Notes: generated by a model not told the origin, from the sequence alone. A stretch of 64,000 nucleotides of DNA from Chaenocephalus aceratus (GCA_023974075.1 CM043793.1:8302788-8366787), one strand, 5' to 3'. Numbered from the stretch's first letter, positions 33,549 to 46,601 are shown. Numbers and translations are program-made.

Positions 33549-33812
33549 GACATCGTGAGGTATTTATTTTCGGTGCAGTTTATGTTGAAACCGTTAGAGA
33601 GAGTGGGACACTTGTTCCATTCTTCTTCATTTTCCGAAGCCGTGGCTTGGAAGTATACTTGCTTAGTTTCTGAAGGAAGTGACTTGGAAGTACGCGACTA
33701 CCAAGCCAGCATCCTCGAGATTGAGAAAGGGTGGAAAGATGTGCTGCAGAAACATGTCCTAGTGGAGGCACAAAACACAATTATTATTTTTTGAATAATA
33801 GGGCCCCTTTAA

Positions 33813-34496
<684 letters not shown>

Positions 34497-34835
34497 ATTG
34501 CAGTCAGGTGAGTTGTCTTGGCTCCAGGATAATTTCCTCGGCTCTGAGAATAGCCGGCAGCATGAACAGGCTGTTTTCACTCTGATTACAGATAGGACCC
34601 CACTTTCTTATCACTCAGGTTCCCAAACATGTTCCGTAACAACACACATACACACACACACACAAAAATGCAGCTAGACAGTTTAATCTCATTTCTATGC
34701 TTACTCTGGAAAAGCATGTTACGTCATGTTACACAAACAAAACAATTCTAAAATGCAAGACTTTTCCAATAGAATGAGGAACATAGGACTGAATATGGGT
34801 TTGATTGGGCCTCATAAAATTGCTTCAGTAACTCT

Positions 34836-34837
<2 letters not shown>

Positions 34838-34886
<49 letters not shown>

Positions 34887-34915
34887 GTCGGTTGGTTGAT
34901 AGATTGATTGATTTA

Positions 34916-34967
<52 letters not shown>

Positions 34968-34972
34968 CGATT
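34838..34972. repeat. (ATTG)n tetranucleotide array
   Basis: About 30 GATT/ATTG units interrupted by GGTTGGTCGGTTGG and ATAG variants in the middle. L2 LINE tails in fish consist of the same unit, so it may have grown from one. No L2 sequence is seen next to it. Confidence 0.95.
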
Positions 34973-35014
34973 CACAAGATCTAACTAGGAATGAACTGTA
35001 ACATTACAAAAAAA

Positions 35015-35341
35015 CGCTGACGCTGTACTGGAGAGAGTATGTGTAACCTAATGTAAACCCTGCGAGAGAGACGTTTGAGCTCCATGTTGTTTCAGAAATA
35101 ATGCTCGAAGTGTTTGGGAACATAATATGGCATTTAATCACTGCAGAGTTTAGCTGAGCTTCTCCGGGTAGAAAACTCTCTTAGCAGGGGAACGCTACAA
35201 AGGGGCGTGGCTAGCAGCAGCCGTTCCATTTAAAGCTACAGTCACAGAGTCAGTGATCTGCTGGTAACTTCACAGACATCTTTTGTATAGGTATGGCCTA
35301 CAATATATATTTTCAAATATAGCATAATTGGTCCCCTTTAA
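35015..35341. mobile_element. TTAA-flanked MITE, 5'-truncated
   Basis: Right half of the 20956-21664 family. Shared blocks are TGTACTGGAGAG, TTTGAGCTCCAT, TTTCAGAAAT, ACTTCACAGACAT, CAATATATATTTTCAAATATAGCAT and the end AATTGGTCCCCTTTAA. The left terminus is lost. Confidence 0.75.
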
Positions 35342-35344
35342 AGC

Positions 35345-38106
35345 ATCCCATAGATTGTTAATTGTTGCTGTACAGGCGCTAATAACTACAACTTGTTTAT
35401 TATACAACATTTCATAATTGGACATCAGTTTTATTCCTCCTTTTTTATCCTTTTAGATTAACAGAATCAGATATATGTAATATCACCAGATCACCATAGA
35501 TATTAAAAGGTACAAAACTATTTTTTCAAATTAAGGGTTTTATAAACGTATAAACTGAATAAACTTTGGTCAAGGATTGATACAAGGTGTATATGACAAG
35601 TACATATATTTCACTGCTGCCTACAGAGCTATAGACTAAGTGGTTGCTCTTAATGCACTTTGTGCAATGTTTTAACCGATCTATCGATAATTTCAATATT
35701 TGTTTTTTATGTGTAGACAAAAAACGTTCTAGTAGACTGCAATCATTTGGGAAAAAAGGCTTTCTTCCCTGCCATTACTTACACCCAGACACTTAGATCA
35801 ATAATATTTCGTCTGTTCAAGGGGCTGGGGAATAAAATTCTTCACGATTTCTATTTACGATAAAAGTTTTTTCTGAATCTATTTTCCTCTACCTGCACAA
35901 AATATTTAAACCTGAGGACAGACCCATCCTAATTTCACATTATTGATTACAGTAAGAAGTCATAACTTACATTTCCATTGTATTATGTATATTTACACAA
36001 AAAGACGATGCAGACAGGTCAATTACATGTTCTTCAACTGGAATAAAACGTAATTCACCATTCAACATTGAATCCTCCCCTTCATGCTCAATACTCCCAA
36101 AATACAGATTATGTTCAAGTTTTCGACATTCATTAGGTTTTGAATATTAAACAGTGAGTTTTGCTTTCATGCCAGGAGTCATCATTTGTCAGATTTCACA
36201 TTGGAACGTGGGCGCAGGAGGAGAAACAAGCCTGATCGTTCCAAGCTAAATACACAACCCCCCCCTCCCTCTCCCTTTCTGCTCTCAGTCCTGATCCAAA
36301 TTTGGCACTGTTGATCTCTGTGAGAAGGCATTCCCCCAGGGGAGATGAAGGCTCTGTGTAACTCTTGACTTGCAATCCGGCTCTGACAACATGACGATTT
36401 TCCCACAGGGAAATCAAAACATAAACTTTGACATACATGTTTTTGAATCAGGGGATCAGAAGAGAGGCTTCATGGGATCCACAGGTGCCACACAACCAGC
36501 TCAATGTAACGCAGGAAGCAGCTTTCACTAGATTTTCAAAAATAAAGCAGAGAAGCAATCATACACATTTTATGTTGAGATAAGATTAGTAAAGCACCGT
36601 GAACTGGCAACTATTTTGCAGAGTTCTTTTCTGTTTAAAATCACTGTAAATTGTATATGTTTGAGTTGTGTACTGTTGTTGGGACAAAATAAGGTACTTC
36701 AAGACGTCACATTGGTTTCTAAAACCGTTTTTTTTTTTTACTGTGTTATTAAGGAACGATAAATGGATAATTAAAATAATTACTGTAGTTAGGTACAGAT
36801 CTTGAGCTTGATGGATGGTCCTGTACACAGCTGGAAAAAGCTGAAGAACAGTTAACAGACAATTATGTTACTCATTTAGAAAAAAAAACATAATTTAAAA
36901 CAACATTTTGTCGATAATTATAGAAAGATTTCAACCCTTACTTGGAAAATATCATGACAAGGGCCATGGGCTCGTGGGCCATCAGATATTTATAGATAGA
37001 ATTTCTATTGTGGTAGCTATTCATTCAGTACCTTTGAATGTCTAAACATTATTGTATACACTGTTGCAAATACAGTGATCACAACTCGTCCTCATCAATG
37101 GAAGTTTCATTATTTAGATTTCTTCTTGCATTTTTGCCTCAATTAATTATTAAGGACATTTACAATAAATAGATCTCACTTGATTTAGTTAAGTAAATAC
37201 ATTCAAAATACCAATTTAAAACAAATGCACTTTTTTCCACTGGCCCTTTGGTGCCACACCGGAAGAGAGAAACAAATAGTGTTTTTCTCTCTCTTCCACT
37301 CCAATAAACACACTATCAAAAAGGTGTGTTGGATGGGTCAAAATAAAACTGAAGAAAATATAGGAAATTAAAATAGCATCACAGATTGTCAGCATGCACG
37401 GTCATGAGAACGAAGCAACAGAAACATTCAGTACAGCTCTGATGTCCATATGGAAAATCTGTGGCCTGGAAAAGTGTACACATTGTACAGAGAGTTTGCC
37501 CCAGGGAAGTGTATCTTTCATAGCATTAATATGGTTCAGCATTTCATAAAATGCTGCTGAGCTAAAACAAATGTATTAGCCTTGATTATTTGGTGAATTT
37601 CCTTGTCCAATTATGGCCTAAATGTCAAACTATCAATATATTTTAACCCAAAAATATAAGTATAGACTAACCCTTATTGATCAAAACCCAGTTACATCAT
37701 CACAGCATTATTGAGGCGAGGTCTGTATCAAAACAAATCAACAATTGCCCTCACAGAACAATCCCAAATATTTGGAATGTAGAATGTACTCTCCTGATCA
37801 ATGACTTTCATGTGAGCCTAATCAATTGCATCAAATGGAAAACAGTCAGATCATGTGACACAGCAGGAACACTCGCTTTGGCATGAAAATAGAAAAAGTA
37901 ATGTGAGTAGATTAGAGGGACACACTGGAGACAGAGCAGCCCTGAGGAATGCATTACGTGTGTACTAGGCACATTACTGAAGAACCTTGTATCAGCTGTA
38001 GTATAGGATGTATAGGATATGGTGACTCTGCAATCGGATTAAATTATTCTTGGACTGGATAATTTCATCAGTTATCATAAAACAAACCAAAGTGATCAGC
38101 ATCATT
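35345..38106. other. 2.8 kb without recognisable gene or element
   Basis: AT-rich with frequent stops. Frames at 36182-36438 and 36586-36828 have no recognisable domain. Confidence 0.45.
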
Positions 38107-38236
38107 CATTCATACATACATACATACATACATACATACATACATACATACATACATACATACATACATACATAAACACATACATACATACATACATACA
38201 TACATACATACATACATACATACATACATACATACA
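38107..38236. repeat. (CATA)n tetranucleotide array
   Basis: About 32 units of CATA with one CATAAACA interruption. Confidence 0.98.
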
Positions 38237-38410
38237 CATATACAGTGTTGTGTAACAGTATTACATCATCAATCTGAAGAGGCACTGTCTTTTGTGCTCA
38301 AGTAAGTGAACCAAACCAATGTACAGTAATGCATCTTTTCTGTTCCGAATCTTTGTTTTGAGGTTTAAATAAATCTGAATCAAGGCCCACTAACAGCAGC
38401 ATGTAATATC

Positions 38411-39574
38411 AACCTGTTAAGCCTGTTTTTCAGGTCTCAGGCTCGATATTGACATTCCCAGAACAAATGACCATATCTTCCCTTTTAAAAGGGTTAAATT
38501 AATAATCTTTTTTCTCAAACCAAGGTTACACCTGTGAGTTGGATGTAGAAGTGTCAGAATCAATATAGATGTTTTTATTTTAAAGTAAATTCAGATTGAA
38601 CACAGTAAAAAAATGCAAATGATTGTGTCCGTCCACAAAAAAAAAAGTATTTATAGTGAAACTCACCCTTGAATGATGGGATGGTAGACTAAAAGCTTTA
38701 GGAATCGAAAGTACAACATATAATAAGTACCCTGTATCAAGATTGATGCAAAACAAGTGAAATTTGACCTTTTTAGAGAGATTTAGCACAAAAAAAACAC
38801 TTCTGGGGTCATTTGGGTGGATTTTCCATATCTCTGGCCCCCCTTGGTCGATTTTGGTGATTGACATCTCTTTCTAACCGTCAGAGCCAATGTAATCGAG
38901 GGGAACTCCCACATACTCCTTATTTGGTAATGTGTGTGTGTGAGACTGCCACATAGGACCAAGACCGGAAGCTGCGATAACTCTGGTGGCTACCATTAGC
39001 AGCTAACTTTTACTCTCCGATTTTTACATAAAAATGGAATTATGGATTATAAATTAAAAAAAAATATTACCCAGAAACATTATCAACCTATGGATCAACC
39101 GATTCAGCCGCGTTTTTTCTCGTTTTAATGCCATTGAACAAGTCTTTTGATCAGATTGACAGCTACGGTGAGACGATCTCCCGTGAAAGCTACGTAAAGG
39201 TACGTGTTGTGATGTCTGAGTTTGCTTCCCCTGTCGCGAGTTCGGATCACTCAGTGATGATACTATACCTAAATAATCTGTGGAACCTCAGCTTTAATCG
39301 GATATCTTGTATGTGCAGCTACGATAAGTAATAAGGGTATCTTTTATCTTGAGTTCTGTGCTAAAGTGCGTTAGCATTTTTCGCTCAGGGGTCATTTAGA
39401 TGCTTCTTATGAGACTTGTGTTTTGTTTTGGTACAAATGGTTTGTATCGTCAGTTAGCTGAGATTATTCCCGTTAATCTGGTATAACACATTAATAGGTT
39501 CTTAAATATTAAGATACCCTGAGACACAGTGTCGTGAAAGAAAAAAAAGCGGGGGCTTTGGGGCTTAACAGGTT
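38411..39574. mobile_element. DNA element with 13-bp inverted termini
   Basis: AACCTGTTAAGCC at 38411 is matched exactly in reverse at 39562-39574 (GGCTTAACAGGTT). Weaker inverted similarity continues inside (CAGGTCTCAGG / CCCTGAGACAC). It abuts the MITE at 39573, sharing TTAA. No transposase frame. Short frames inside (38580-38867, 39128-39331) have no motif. Confidence 0.6.
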
Positions 39575-40145
39575 AAAGAGGCCCTATTGTCACGATCTGT
39601 CTGTGTTGTGTTTTGTCTTGTCTAGATTTGTCTTTGGTTTCCTGTCTCTGTGTTCCCTCCTGCCTGATTACCTGATTGTGTTCACCTTGTGCCCCTGTGT
39701 TTTCTCCTCCCTCCTCACCTGTATCTTGTTTGTTTCATTAGTCCTGTGTGCATTTAGGTTCTGCGTTTTCTGTTAGTCTTTGTGAGATCCTTGTTTGTTT
39801 TTTACTGTGTTCACGGGGAAGAGCTCTGTATTTTTCTTATAGCCTTTAAATAAAGTTATTTCGTGTTAAATCTGCATTTGGGTACTGCCTGCTTCGCTCA
39901 ACCCTGACACCTATTATGCTTTTTGGGGTTTTCACTTTCCTGTAGTGTGTATTATTGTTTTTGAAAATTCTAAAACTCCAAATTTCCAGGGAGTTTCTCT
40001 CTCACACACTCCTCCCCTCCATGAATTACATTTAACAGACTGTCCTTGTTTGTTGTGCTTTTCTTTCTGTTATTTAGTTTTTGTTTGTTTTCTGTTCTGT
40101 TTTTTGGAATGTCTGTATGACGTTGCATGATAAGGCCCCTTCAAA
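39573..40145. mobile_element. MITE, TTAA/GGGGCC family, interrupted by a solo LTR
   Basis: The left end TTAAAGAGGCCCTATTATGC (read across the LTR) and the reversed right end TTGAAGGGGCCTTATCATGC are inverted matches. A 322-bp solo LTR sits 11 bases in. The interior block GGAGTTTCTCTCTCACACAC is shared with 25970-25985. Confidence 0.8.
39588..39909 (+). mobile_element. Solo LTR, 322 bp, TSD CCTAT
   Basis: Begins TGTCACGATCTG and ends CAACCCTGACA. It contains AATAAAGTT near 39849 as a probable poly(A) signal. The exact five-base duplication CCTAT (39583-39587 and 39910-39914) flanks it. It shares several blocks with the solo LTR at 47487 (GTGTTCACCT, GTGCCC, CACCTGT...CTTGTT), so both probably belong to one Gypsy-type family. 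The internal region was lost by LTR recombination. Confidence 0.88.
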
Positions 40146-41199
40146 TAGTGAATCCATTCAAATGATTTCAACTTTGGTTCCCCCTCACCACACACATTTG
40201 CACCATTAATCAAAACCAAACTGTCTAGCGAGAAATTAACTTTAAGTTAACAAGGAATACAACAAATTAAGTTATGATGGATTTATTATGTTTCTGCATG
40301 GCACCAAAAATATTCCATGCAATAAATACTGTACAACAACAGGGGAATGTTTAAAAAGAAAAAAAGTAATGACAGTCAGTGGGTCAAATATGACTTTTCA
40401 ATAAATTGAGAACATATTTTCCGGAACTGTTTGCAGACTGCTTTAGCCTGGAATAATGTCATTTAGTATTTGTTACGTTTTATTTTGTTTTGTCACACGT
40501 TTTACTTATCAAAAAGTAAGAACTTACTTGTAATCCAAAATGTACAGGCAAGAGCCCAAACTAAAATAATTAAACACGAAATGTATAATTTACAATGCAC
40601 TTCTTTTATTTTTCTGACACTAAGCTAAATTTATATTGCTATATGTTTATATTTATAAAATGTTTTGTTTATATTGTTTGTTTTTGCCAACTCTGCTCTG
40701 TAGTCTGAGTCCTGAGAAGGAATTATTTAGTGTTCTTTCAATGAAATGTGAATTATATATGAATATGTCTGATAATTATTTGGGCCAGGGGAATATTTGA
40801 GTGGTTTTGTTGTAACAGATATTGTCCCAGTTTACAAGCTAATTTACAGATAATTAAAAGTTATTGGTTTTCAAACGATAGCCAATGGATTCAGATATCG
40901 CTTTCTGATCATGTTTTCTGCCTCTTTCGTACGGTGGCTGTCACATGCAAACACGCTACAGCGGCCCAAAACACTTCCATTAGGAGAAATGCTTTGCACT
41001 ATCGAAAACGATGCAAAAAAAAAAAAAACTAATATGCCAAAACACATGCAAATGAAGAAACATCTTCACAAACTTGACAACTCAGAAAACATTCACCAAC
41101 TAGATGAAACACACGCAGGGTTTACTCAAAGCACTGCATGGACAGTTGTTGTTGTTGTTGTAACGCATTAAATATTGAGTGTTCTTGTTTTTTAATGTG
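40146..41199. other. No gene or recognisable element
   Basis: AT-rich. The frame at 40911-41171 has no motif. Confidence 0.45.
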
Positions 41200-41303
41200 T
41201 TATTTTAGACCTCGGGACTGTGGGAAACAGTATTTCGATCTTTCTGTGTGTACAAACATATGTTGAGATTGACAATAAAGTAGACTGACTTTGACTTTGA
41301 TTT
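41200..41303 (+). mobile_element. LINE 3' tail fragment (Rex1/CR1-like)
   Basis: TTTCGATCTTTCTGTGTGTACAA, then GAGATTGACAATAAAGTAGAC and a TGACTTTGACTTTGA end, resembling the tail at 24392 in opposite orientation. No coding part remains. Confidence 0.55.
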
Positions 41304-44300
41304 GCCCCTGTCGGCCACCATACGTTTGCTCCCCAAAGGGACTGTTTACCTGCATGAAACCAAACCCTTCAAGAATGTGAATAATCAGTACTACTCGGAC
41401 TACAACCGTAAACCTAAATCTTCTCCTAATCCAACAGGATTTGTTTATTGTAAAATGAGGGGAAATACAAACACACACATACAGCCATCTCAACTGCAAA
41501 CATATTAAGTCCCAAATGAATCCAAAACACAGAATCAGAACATATCATTTTAATCTTACATTTACACCTTCATACAATAATTTACAGCAGTTGCTCAGAT
41601 CACATGCTGAGTAGCAAACAGCCTAACCAGTGTTGAGATAATAAAAGCCCTTTCATTAAGACATTGCTTTCTTAATTTATTGTGGTTTGTGTTAACACCA
41701 GTAAGCTGTATTGCATTGACCCACTGCTGTCATAAAGATAATGCAAAGATTTCAGGTGTTTACTTTGACAATGTTAGGTTAAATGAGACCTTTTAAGGTT
41801 AGGCTCTTGGTTTTTGTGTTTTCACTGTTTGCATATTTGTGTCATTTTATCCTCACGGCAGCGACAGGTGAAGATCACAGGAAGGCTAGAGGGTTTTCTG
41901 ACATGAACAGGAACGATTTTCTCTCATAAGAAAACATGATAAGCCATCTGTGGTACACAACAGTAGTTAGGAACCGAAGACATGGAATAAAGTTACTCTC
42001 AGAACCAGAATCATGCAGAAAAGGTCCATCAGTGGAGCATTTTTTCACAACCAATCAAGCAGGGATCAAACAAGTCAGAGGAAATTATATTGTCATAGCA
42101 GATGCTGAATACATACCATTACATAGACAAATGCTTTATAAATAGAACATCAGCACAGTGGGGTCATTGGGAGGTTTGATCCCCCTGGCAGCAGCTGGTG
42201 TGACCGTTGCACCGGAAAAGTCCTACTGTTAAACTCTGACCCCTGCCCTAAAGCCCTGCTTTATTTATAAATCCTCTCTACAAAAGCTGCTTGTAAGGTC
42301 TCAATGATATAAAACAAGTCAATTAGAACTGGACAACCTTCACCTGCTGAGGATCAGGTGATTCACATCAACTTCTAACAGGAACTTGCTTCTGAGGTCA
42401 AAAATGTACGTTCAATTTTTTCAAAGTGATGACCCTTGTTATAATACACATTTATAACAGCACATAAATGATCCCAAATGTCTAGATCAAAATACTCTGT
42501 TAAACTGAATACACATTAAGGTAAACTTTGTATCTTGAATCTTGAATCTTTTTTTGTTTGGATGCCCCTAAGGCAGAAAATGCTGTTTTCAATTTAAAGG
42601 GAATACTTTGTGTTTCAGACCAGCAAAAAAATACATAAACAAAAATCATCTTGAACTTTGACAACCCGTGATTGACATTTTTCACTTTTTCCTACATTTG
42701 ATACATTTATTATTAAAGAAAACAATCAGCAGATGAATCCATAAGGAAAATAATGGTTAGTTGCAGCTCTATTTAACAGGATCAAGCTGACTGAAACTGT
42801 GACAGACTTAAACATAAAAACTGTTATCAGTCTCTCGGAAATGTCTGGTTCAGCAATGTGAACCTTCCCTGTTAAATAAACCAATACATAAAGTACACAG
42901 TACATTACAACAGCAGTGTTGTAAACTGTGGTTTGGTTTTCGGTTCAGTTTTACAATTTACCAATCATTTTTAAGGGAAAATGTACATTTCTATGGCATA
43001 TTATTTGTAATGATAGATTCTGATTAACTGTTGTAAGATGCCTTTAGAAAAAGTGTTTTGCTAATTAATGGATATTAGGAGCCCAAACCTTAAAAACAGC
43101 CACAGATAAATACACTATGTGGTTCGGGCCGTGCATTTAGCCATATAGTGTTTTCCTGAACAATTCTCCAAAAGATTCTCTTTACTCTTCTTTTTCCACA
43201 ACTATGTTTTAATCAAGAGCAAGACGCTATCAGAAAAAACATTTCAATGTGACTTTAAATTTGTCCTGCAGTATGTAAAAAACAGGTTCAGTCTCTGGGG
43301 TAGAATGTCGGACATCTTGGCTGCGAGAAATAAATTATCTTTAAAAACATCCACATTTGTAACCCCGGAGGTCCTCTTTACAGTTAACCACTTTTTAAAT
43401 ATTTAAACTACGAAGTATATTTACACCAAGCCACAAGCGGTCACTGGCTCTTAGAAAAAGTGCTCTGACCCTCTTGCCCTCCGTGGTCGAGCTTGTGATT
43501 AAACTTGTGTTTCACTTTACACTCACTGCTGGAGGGCAGATAAAAAGTTTACAGATAACAATGGAGTCAGTCTTTGCATGGAGGCCATGTGGATCCCCGC
43601 AGATAGCTGATTGATCATCAACAGTCGACGAGGCAGGAGGAGATTATCTTAAGACTCTTTGTGATTTAAGAGTCATGTTCTGTTTCAGCGGAGATCCAAG
43701 GCAAACAGCCCGGAGGCTTAACAAAGTAGGGCCGATAAACCTGAGGAGGAAACGCAAACAGAGAATAAAACTCTCCTAATAAATTAATGTATGTCATGTT
43801 GAAGAAGACACGCCACTGTCTGCCATCAGGAAAACCAGCAGCCACCATAAGAAAGCAAAGCTAATTCTTGAATCAACAATTTCATGTGAAACCCGAGACC
43901 TGTGTAAACATACTTGAAGCTTCTCACAAAGAACCAGCTTCAAAGAGAGAAAACCTTTTGATTAACATTTGAAATAAATCGTTTGTCTTCTCATTGAGAA
44001 ATACTCTTGAAGTCCATCCGATTCACACACACGCTGATTATCAGATGAAAGATGTTTTATACACTCATTAACTCATTAGCATCTGGTTTGCATTGCCTAA
44101 TCTACCCTGAAAGAACCAAGACAATTGTATTTTCTAGTCAGGTTCGGAGAGATTTTTTTTGCATTTCAGCGGATCACACAACACAAGTCGTGCTGTGCTT
44201 TCCTTTTTTTGCATCTGGGAGTTGTTAGTGCAGGCAGGAGTGCTTATTAAATCATCTGAAGTGAAACACATCTTATTCCTACTGTCCCCTTCCTCCACCG

Positions 44301-44575
44301 ACATCAAACTTCTTTACTCCCTGTTGTCAGGTTGTGATCTTTGCAGCCGTGAAAGAGCGGCATCACAGTGAAGAGCATTCGTGAAAGCTTCCTAGCCTCC
44401 ACAAAGTCAGCCATGGAGACAACCAACAGGCATCTGCACAGGCACCTCTCCGTGCTCCATGCAGGGGGTCCCCAGCACATTTCACTGCGGGTCCACCTGT
44501 GTCATGCTACGCAGCTGAACAAAGCACACACAGAGGGCGGATGCCCCCAAAGTGAACAATCCAAAACCAGAGGTG
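41304..44575. other. 3.3 kb downstream of the receptor gene, no other gene seen
   Basis: No recognisable coding exon or transposon. The part next to 44575 must contain the 3' UTR of the minus-strand receptor gene. I could not fix its poly(A) site. Confidence 0.45.
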
Positions 44576-45646
44576 TCACACTTGGCATTGGGTGGTTGCC
44601 CGGGGACCAATAGGAACTGGCGCTTTTTTGGCCTCCATGCAGCCGAGACAGGAGGGGAACAACGGGCTAAAGAGGCGGCCCAGACCTTTCCGGAAGACGC
44701 TGTTTGAGAGGCTGTAGATGAGACAGTTACAGAAGCTGTTGCTTATTGCCAACCATGTTGTAAGGAAGGATGCCACCTTATGGTGATACAGCCCAGCACT
44801 CTCCAAGAGGAAGTAAAGGATGTACGGCATCCACAGCACGTAGAAGACGCTGGTGATGCGGAACAGCACCATGGCGTAGCGTTTGTCCGGGCACCCTTCA
44901 CACCGCTCCCCCCGCTCGCCTTTATCGCCCTCCGCCTGCGAGCTGAAGCGGGCATGCCGTTGGGTGATCTCTCTTGTGTGCTGCCTGCAGATCCGGAATA
45001 TACTCCCGTAGGTGAAGCAGACGGTGAGCGCTGCTGGTGCGTAGAGCAGCGCCGCGATGAAGGTGCTGAACCCTGGGTTGGTCTTCCAAGAGTCTGCGCA
45101 CCACTGAAATATGTCCCCATGGTATCCTGGCTTCCCCCAGCCAAAGAAGGATGGCAAGAAGATCAGAGCAGAGTAAACCCAGATCAGGACGATGCACACT
45201 CTCAGTCGGCATGGCGTCACCAGCGTTGCGTAGGACAGTGGACGGGTGATGGCGATGTAGCGGTCCACGCTGATGCATGCAAGCGAGGCCATGGAGACGC
45301 TCTTCAGCACAGAAACCATGTAGCCAAAGGCCTTGCAGGTGAGCTCCTCATTCAGGCCTCGGAGGTAGTGTAGGAGGGACAGCGAGGGCACCAGGCAGCT
45401 GACCCCCACCAGCAGGTCGGCGTACGCCATGGTCTGGATGAAGTGGCTGGTGGTGTGGTGGTGCAGCAATGGGGCGCAGTGGAAGACGAAGATCACCACC
45501 AGGTTGCCAGCAATGATGAGCACAGTGAGGAAAAGGATGATGACCACCTCCAGCACGCAGGTGTCCAGGCTGCGGGAGTAACCCACGGAGCCCAGCAGGC
45601 AGAACGGGGGAGAACCACTTTGGTTCGCATCAGAAGAAGAGTTCAT
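44576..45646 (-). CDS. gpr21: Orphan G protein-coupled receptor GPR21-like
   Basis: Single uninterrupted 356-residue class A receptor. Human GPR21 is also intronless and near 350 residues. The N-terminus [11 protein letters not shown] has two possible N-glycosylation sites and is close to that of GPR21 rather than GPR52. Seven membrane segments lie near residues 32-56, 67-91, 105-127, 148-168, 193-217, 259-282 and 291-314. Landmarks are GNLV in TM1, AYADLLVG in TM2, Cys104 and Cys183 for the extracellular disulfide, DRY at 128-130, LWMP in TM6, and NCLIY at 307-311 in place of the usual NPxxY, a feature of the GPR21/GPR52 pair. The third loop has a charged insert [12 protein letters not shown]-terminal cysteines near 333-336 could be palmitoylated. 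Mammalian GPR21 and GPR52 signal with high constitutive activity without an accepted natural ligand. In mammals GPR21 lies in a RABGAP1 intron; I recognised no rabgap1 exon here. It could be either teleost gpr21 paralogue. Confidence 0.95.
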   Translation of the reverse strand: MNSSSDANQSGSPPFCLLGSVGYSRSLDTCVLEVVIILFLTVLIIAGNLVVIFVFHCAPLLHHHTTSHFIQTMAYADLLVGVSCLVPSLSLLHYLRGLNEELTCKAFGYMVSVLKSVSMASLACISVDRYIAITRPLSYATLVTPCRLRVCIVLIWVYSALIFLPSFFGWGKPGYHGDIFQWCADSWKTNPGFSTFIAALLYAPAALTVCFTYGSIFRICRQHTREITQRHARFSSQAEGDKGERGERCEGCPDKRYAMVLFRITSVFYVLWMPYILYFLLESAGLYHHKVASFLTTWLAISNSFCNCLIYSLSNSVFRKGLGRLFSPLFPSCLGCMEAKKAPVPIGPRATTQCQV

Positions 45647-46532
45647 GTTTGGACTGGAGCGGGCAGGGAGTAGAAGGGGGGCGGTTTCAGCTCAACGTAG
45701 CCATTGACCTGTCCACAAAGTCTCTTTTCCAATCCTGAAGTTGTTCATCCGGTGCTCCTGTTATCCCTAAATCAGCATCTTTCTTCCCTTAGTGGGCAGG
45801 GAGCCCGTCCTTAAAGTGACAGTAACCCATTGTGTATGAAAAATGCAAACAGGCTCCACTGCGTCTGCTTTAGGTTGTGATATATGGGTGTAACCTCGAG
45901 AAGCAAACAAAACCCCATCAACGTAGAACAATAGTCTGATGATGCAGTGCTAACCATCCTCGCCTCGCAGCTGTTTATCATAGCGTCCCCCCCATCCCAC
46001 CACCCCTACACTGCAAATCCTGAGGTAAGCATTCTGCACTGGCACACTGCCTCCGGAAAAATACAGGGAACCACTTCCTCTCTTGCAAAGGAAAAAGGGA
46101 GGGAAAAATAATGCAGATATTCCAGACAGCTGTGATGTTGTAACTCCTTCACGTTGATAGTGACGACTGTCTCAGCAAACAAAAGCAAGAGAGTCCAAGG
46201 AAGCAGTGTCAGACCTGGAAGTGGCAGCCTTTTCTGTGGACCGCTAGCAGGGAACGAGCACACACTCAGAGCGCTGCCAGCAGGGAGAGTGCAGGCAGGC
46301 GAACATCCAGAAGTGGTGGATAATGTCACCGGGATCTCTCCTCTGTGAGGCTGGTAGTGAGGCTCAGAGGCAGCTGGCTGACTTCTAGTGTATGTTAGTG
46401 TGTATAGCATGAATGTGTGTGTGTATAAGAGAGAGAGATAGATCAGGGAGGCAGGCTGCCTCTCCTCTCTGCTGTAGTAGCAGTAGTGATGATGCAGCGC
46501 TGCCACTGCTGCTTCCCCCCACTGCTTGCTTG

Positions 46533-46534
<2 letters not shown>
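45647..46534 (-). other. Region upstream of gpr21, no coding exon recognised
   Basis: Should contain the 5' UTR and promoter of the receptor. No TATA box is obvious at a sensible distance. The frame 46006-46506 has no domain and is probably chance. Confidence 0.4.

Positions 46535-46535
<1 letters not shown>

Positions 46536-46599
<64 letters not shown>
46536..46599. repeat. (CA)32 microsatellite
   Basis: Uninterrupted CA array about 0.9 kb upstream of the receptor start codon. It is followed by a polypyrimidine-rich stretch (46600-46715). Confidence 0.97.

Positions 46600-46601
<2 letters not shown>

Larger units (their letters stand above)
26040..33728. mobile_element. Inverted-repeat DNA element hosting the BEL/Pao insertion
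   Basis: The left end TTTCTCAATCTCGAGGATAC and the right end reversed (TTTCTCAATCTCGAGGATGC) match over about 26 bases. Without the retrotransposon the element is about 530 bp. No transposase frame is seen. Target duplication is unclear, so the superfamily is left open. Confidence 0.7.
25955..33812 (-). mobile_element. MITE, TTAA/GGGGCC family, split by nested elements
   Basis: The right end at 33786-33812 reads AATAGGGCCCCTTTAA, the family terminus. The left part (25960-26039) carries GGGAGTTTCTCTCCCACACACT, matching 39991-40015 of another family member, and a C16 run (25987-26002). Between 26040 and 33728 it is interrupted by an inverted-repeat element, itself interrupted by a BEL/Pao retrotransposon. 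The left terminus is not preserved. Confidence 0.6.

Noticed and set aside
44743..45373. Additional long frames on both strands inside the receptor gene
   Set aside because: GC-rich shadows of the gpr21 coding frame.
46006..46506. 166-residue frame upstream of gpr21
   Set aside because: No domain and no signs of coding composition; overlaps the CA/CT-rich region. Kept only as upstream region.
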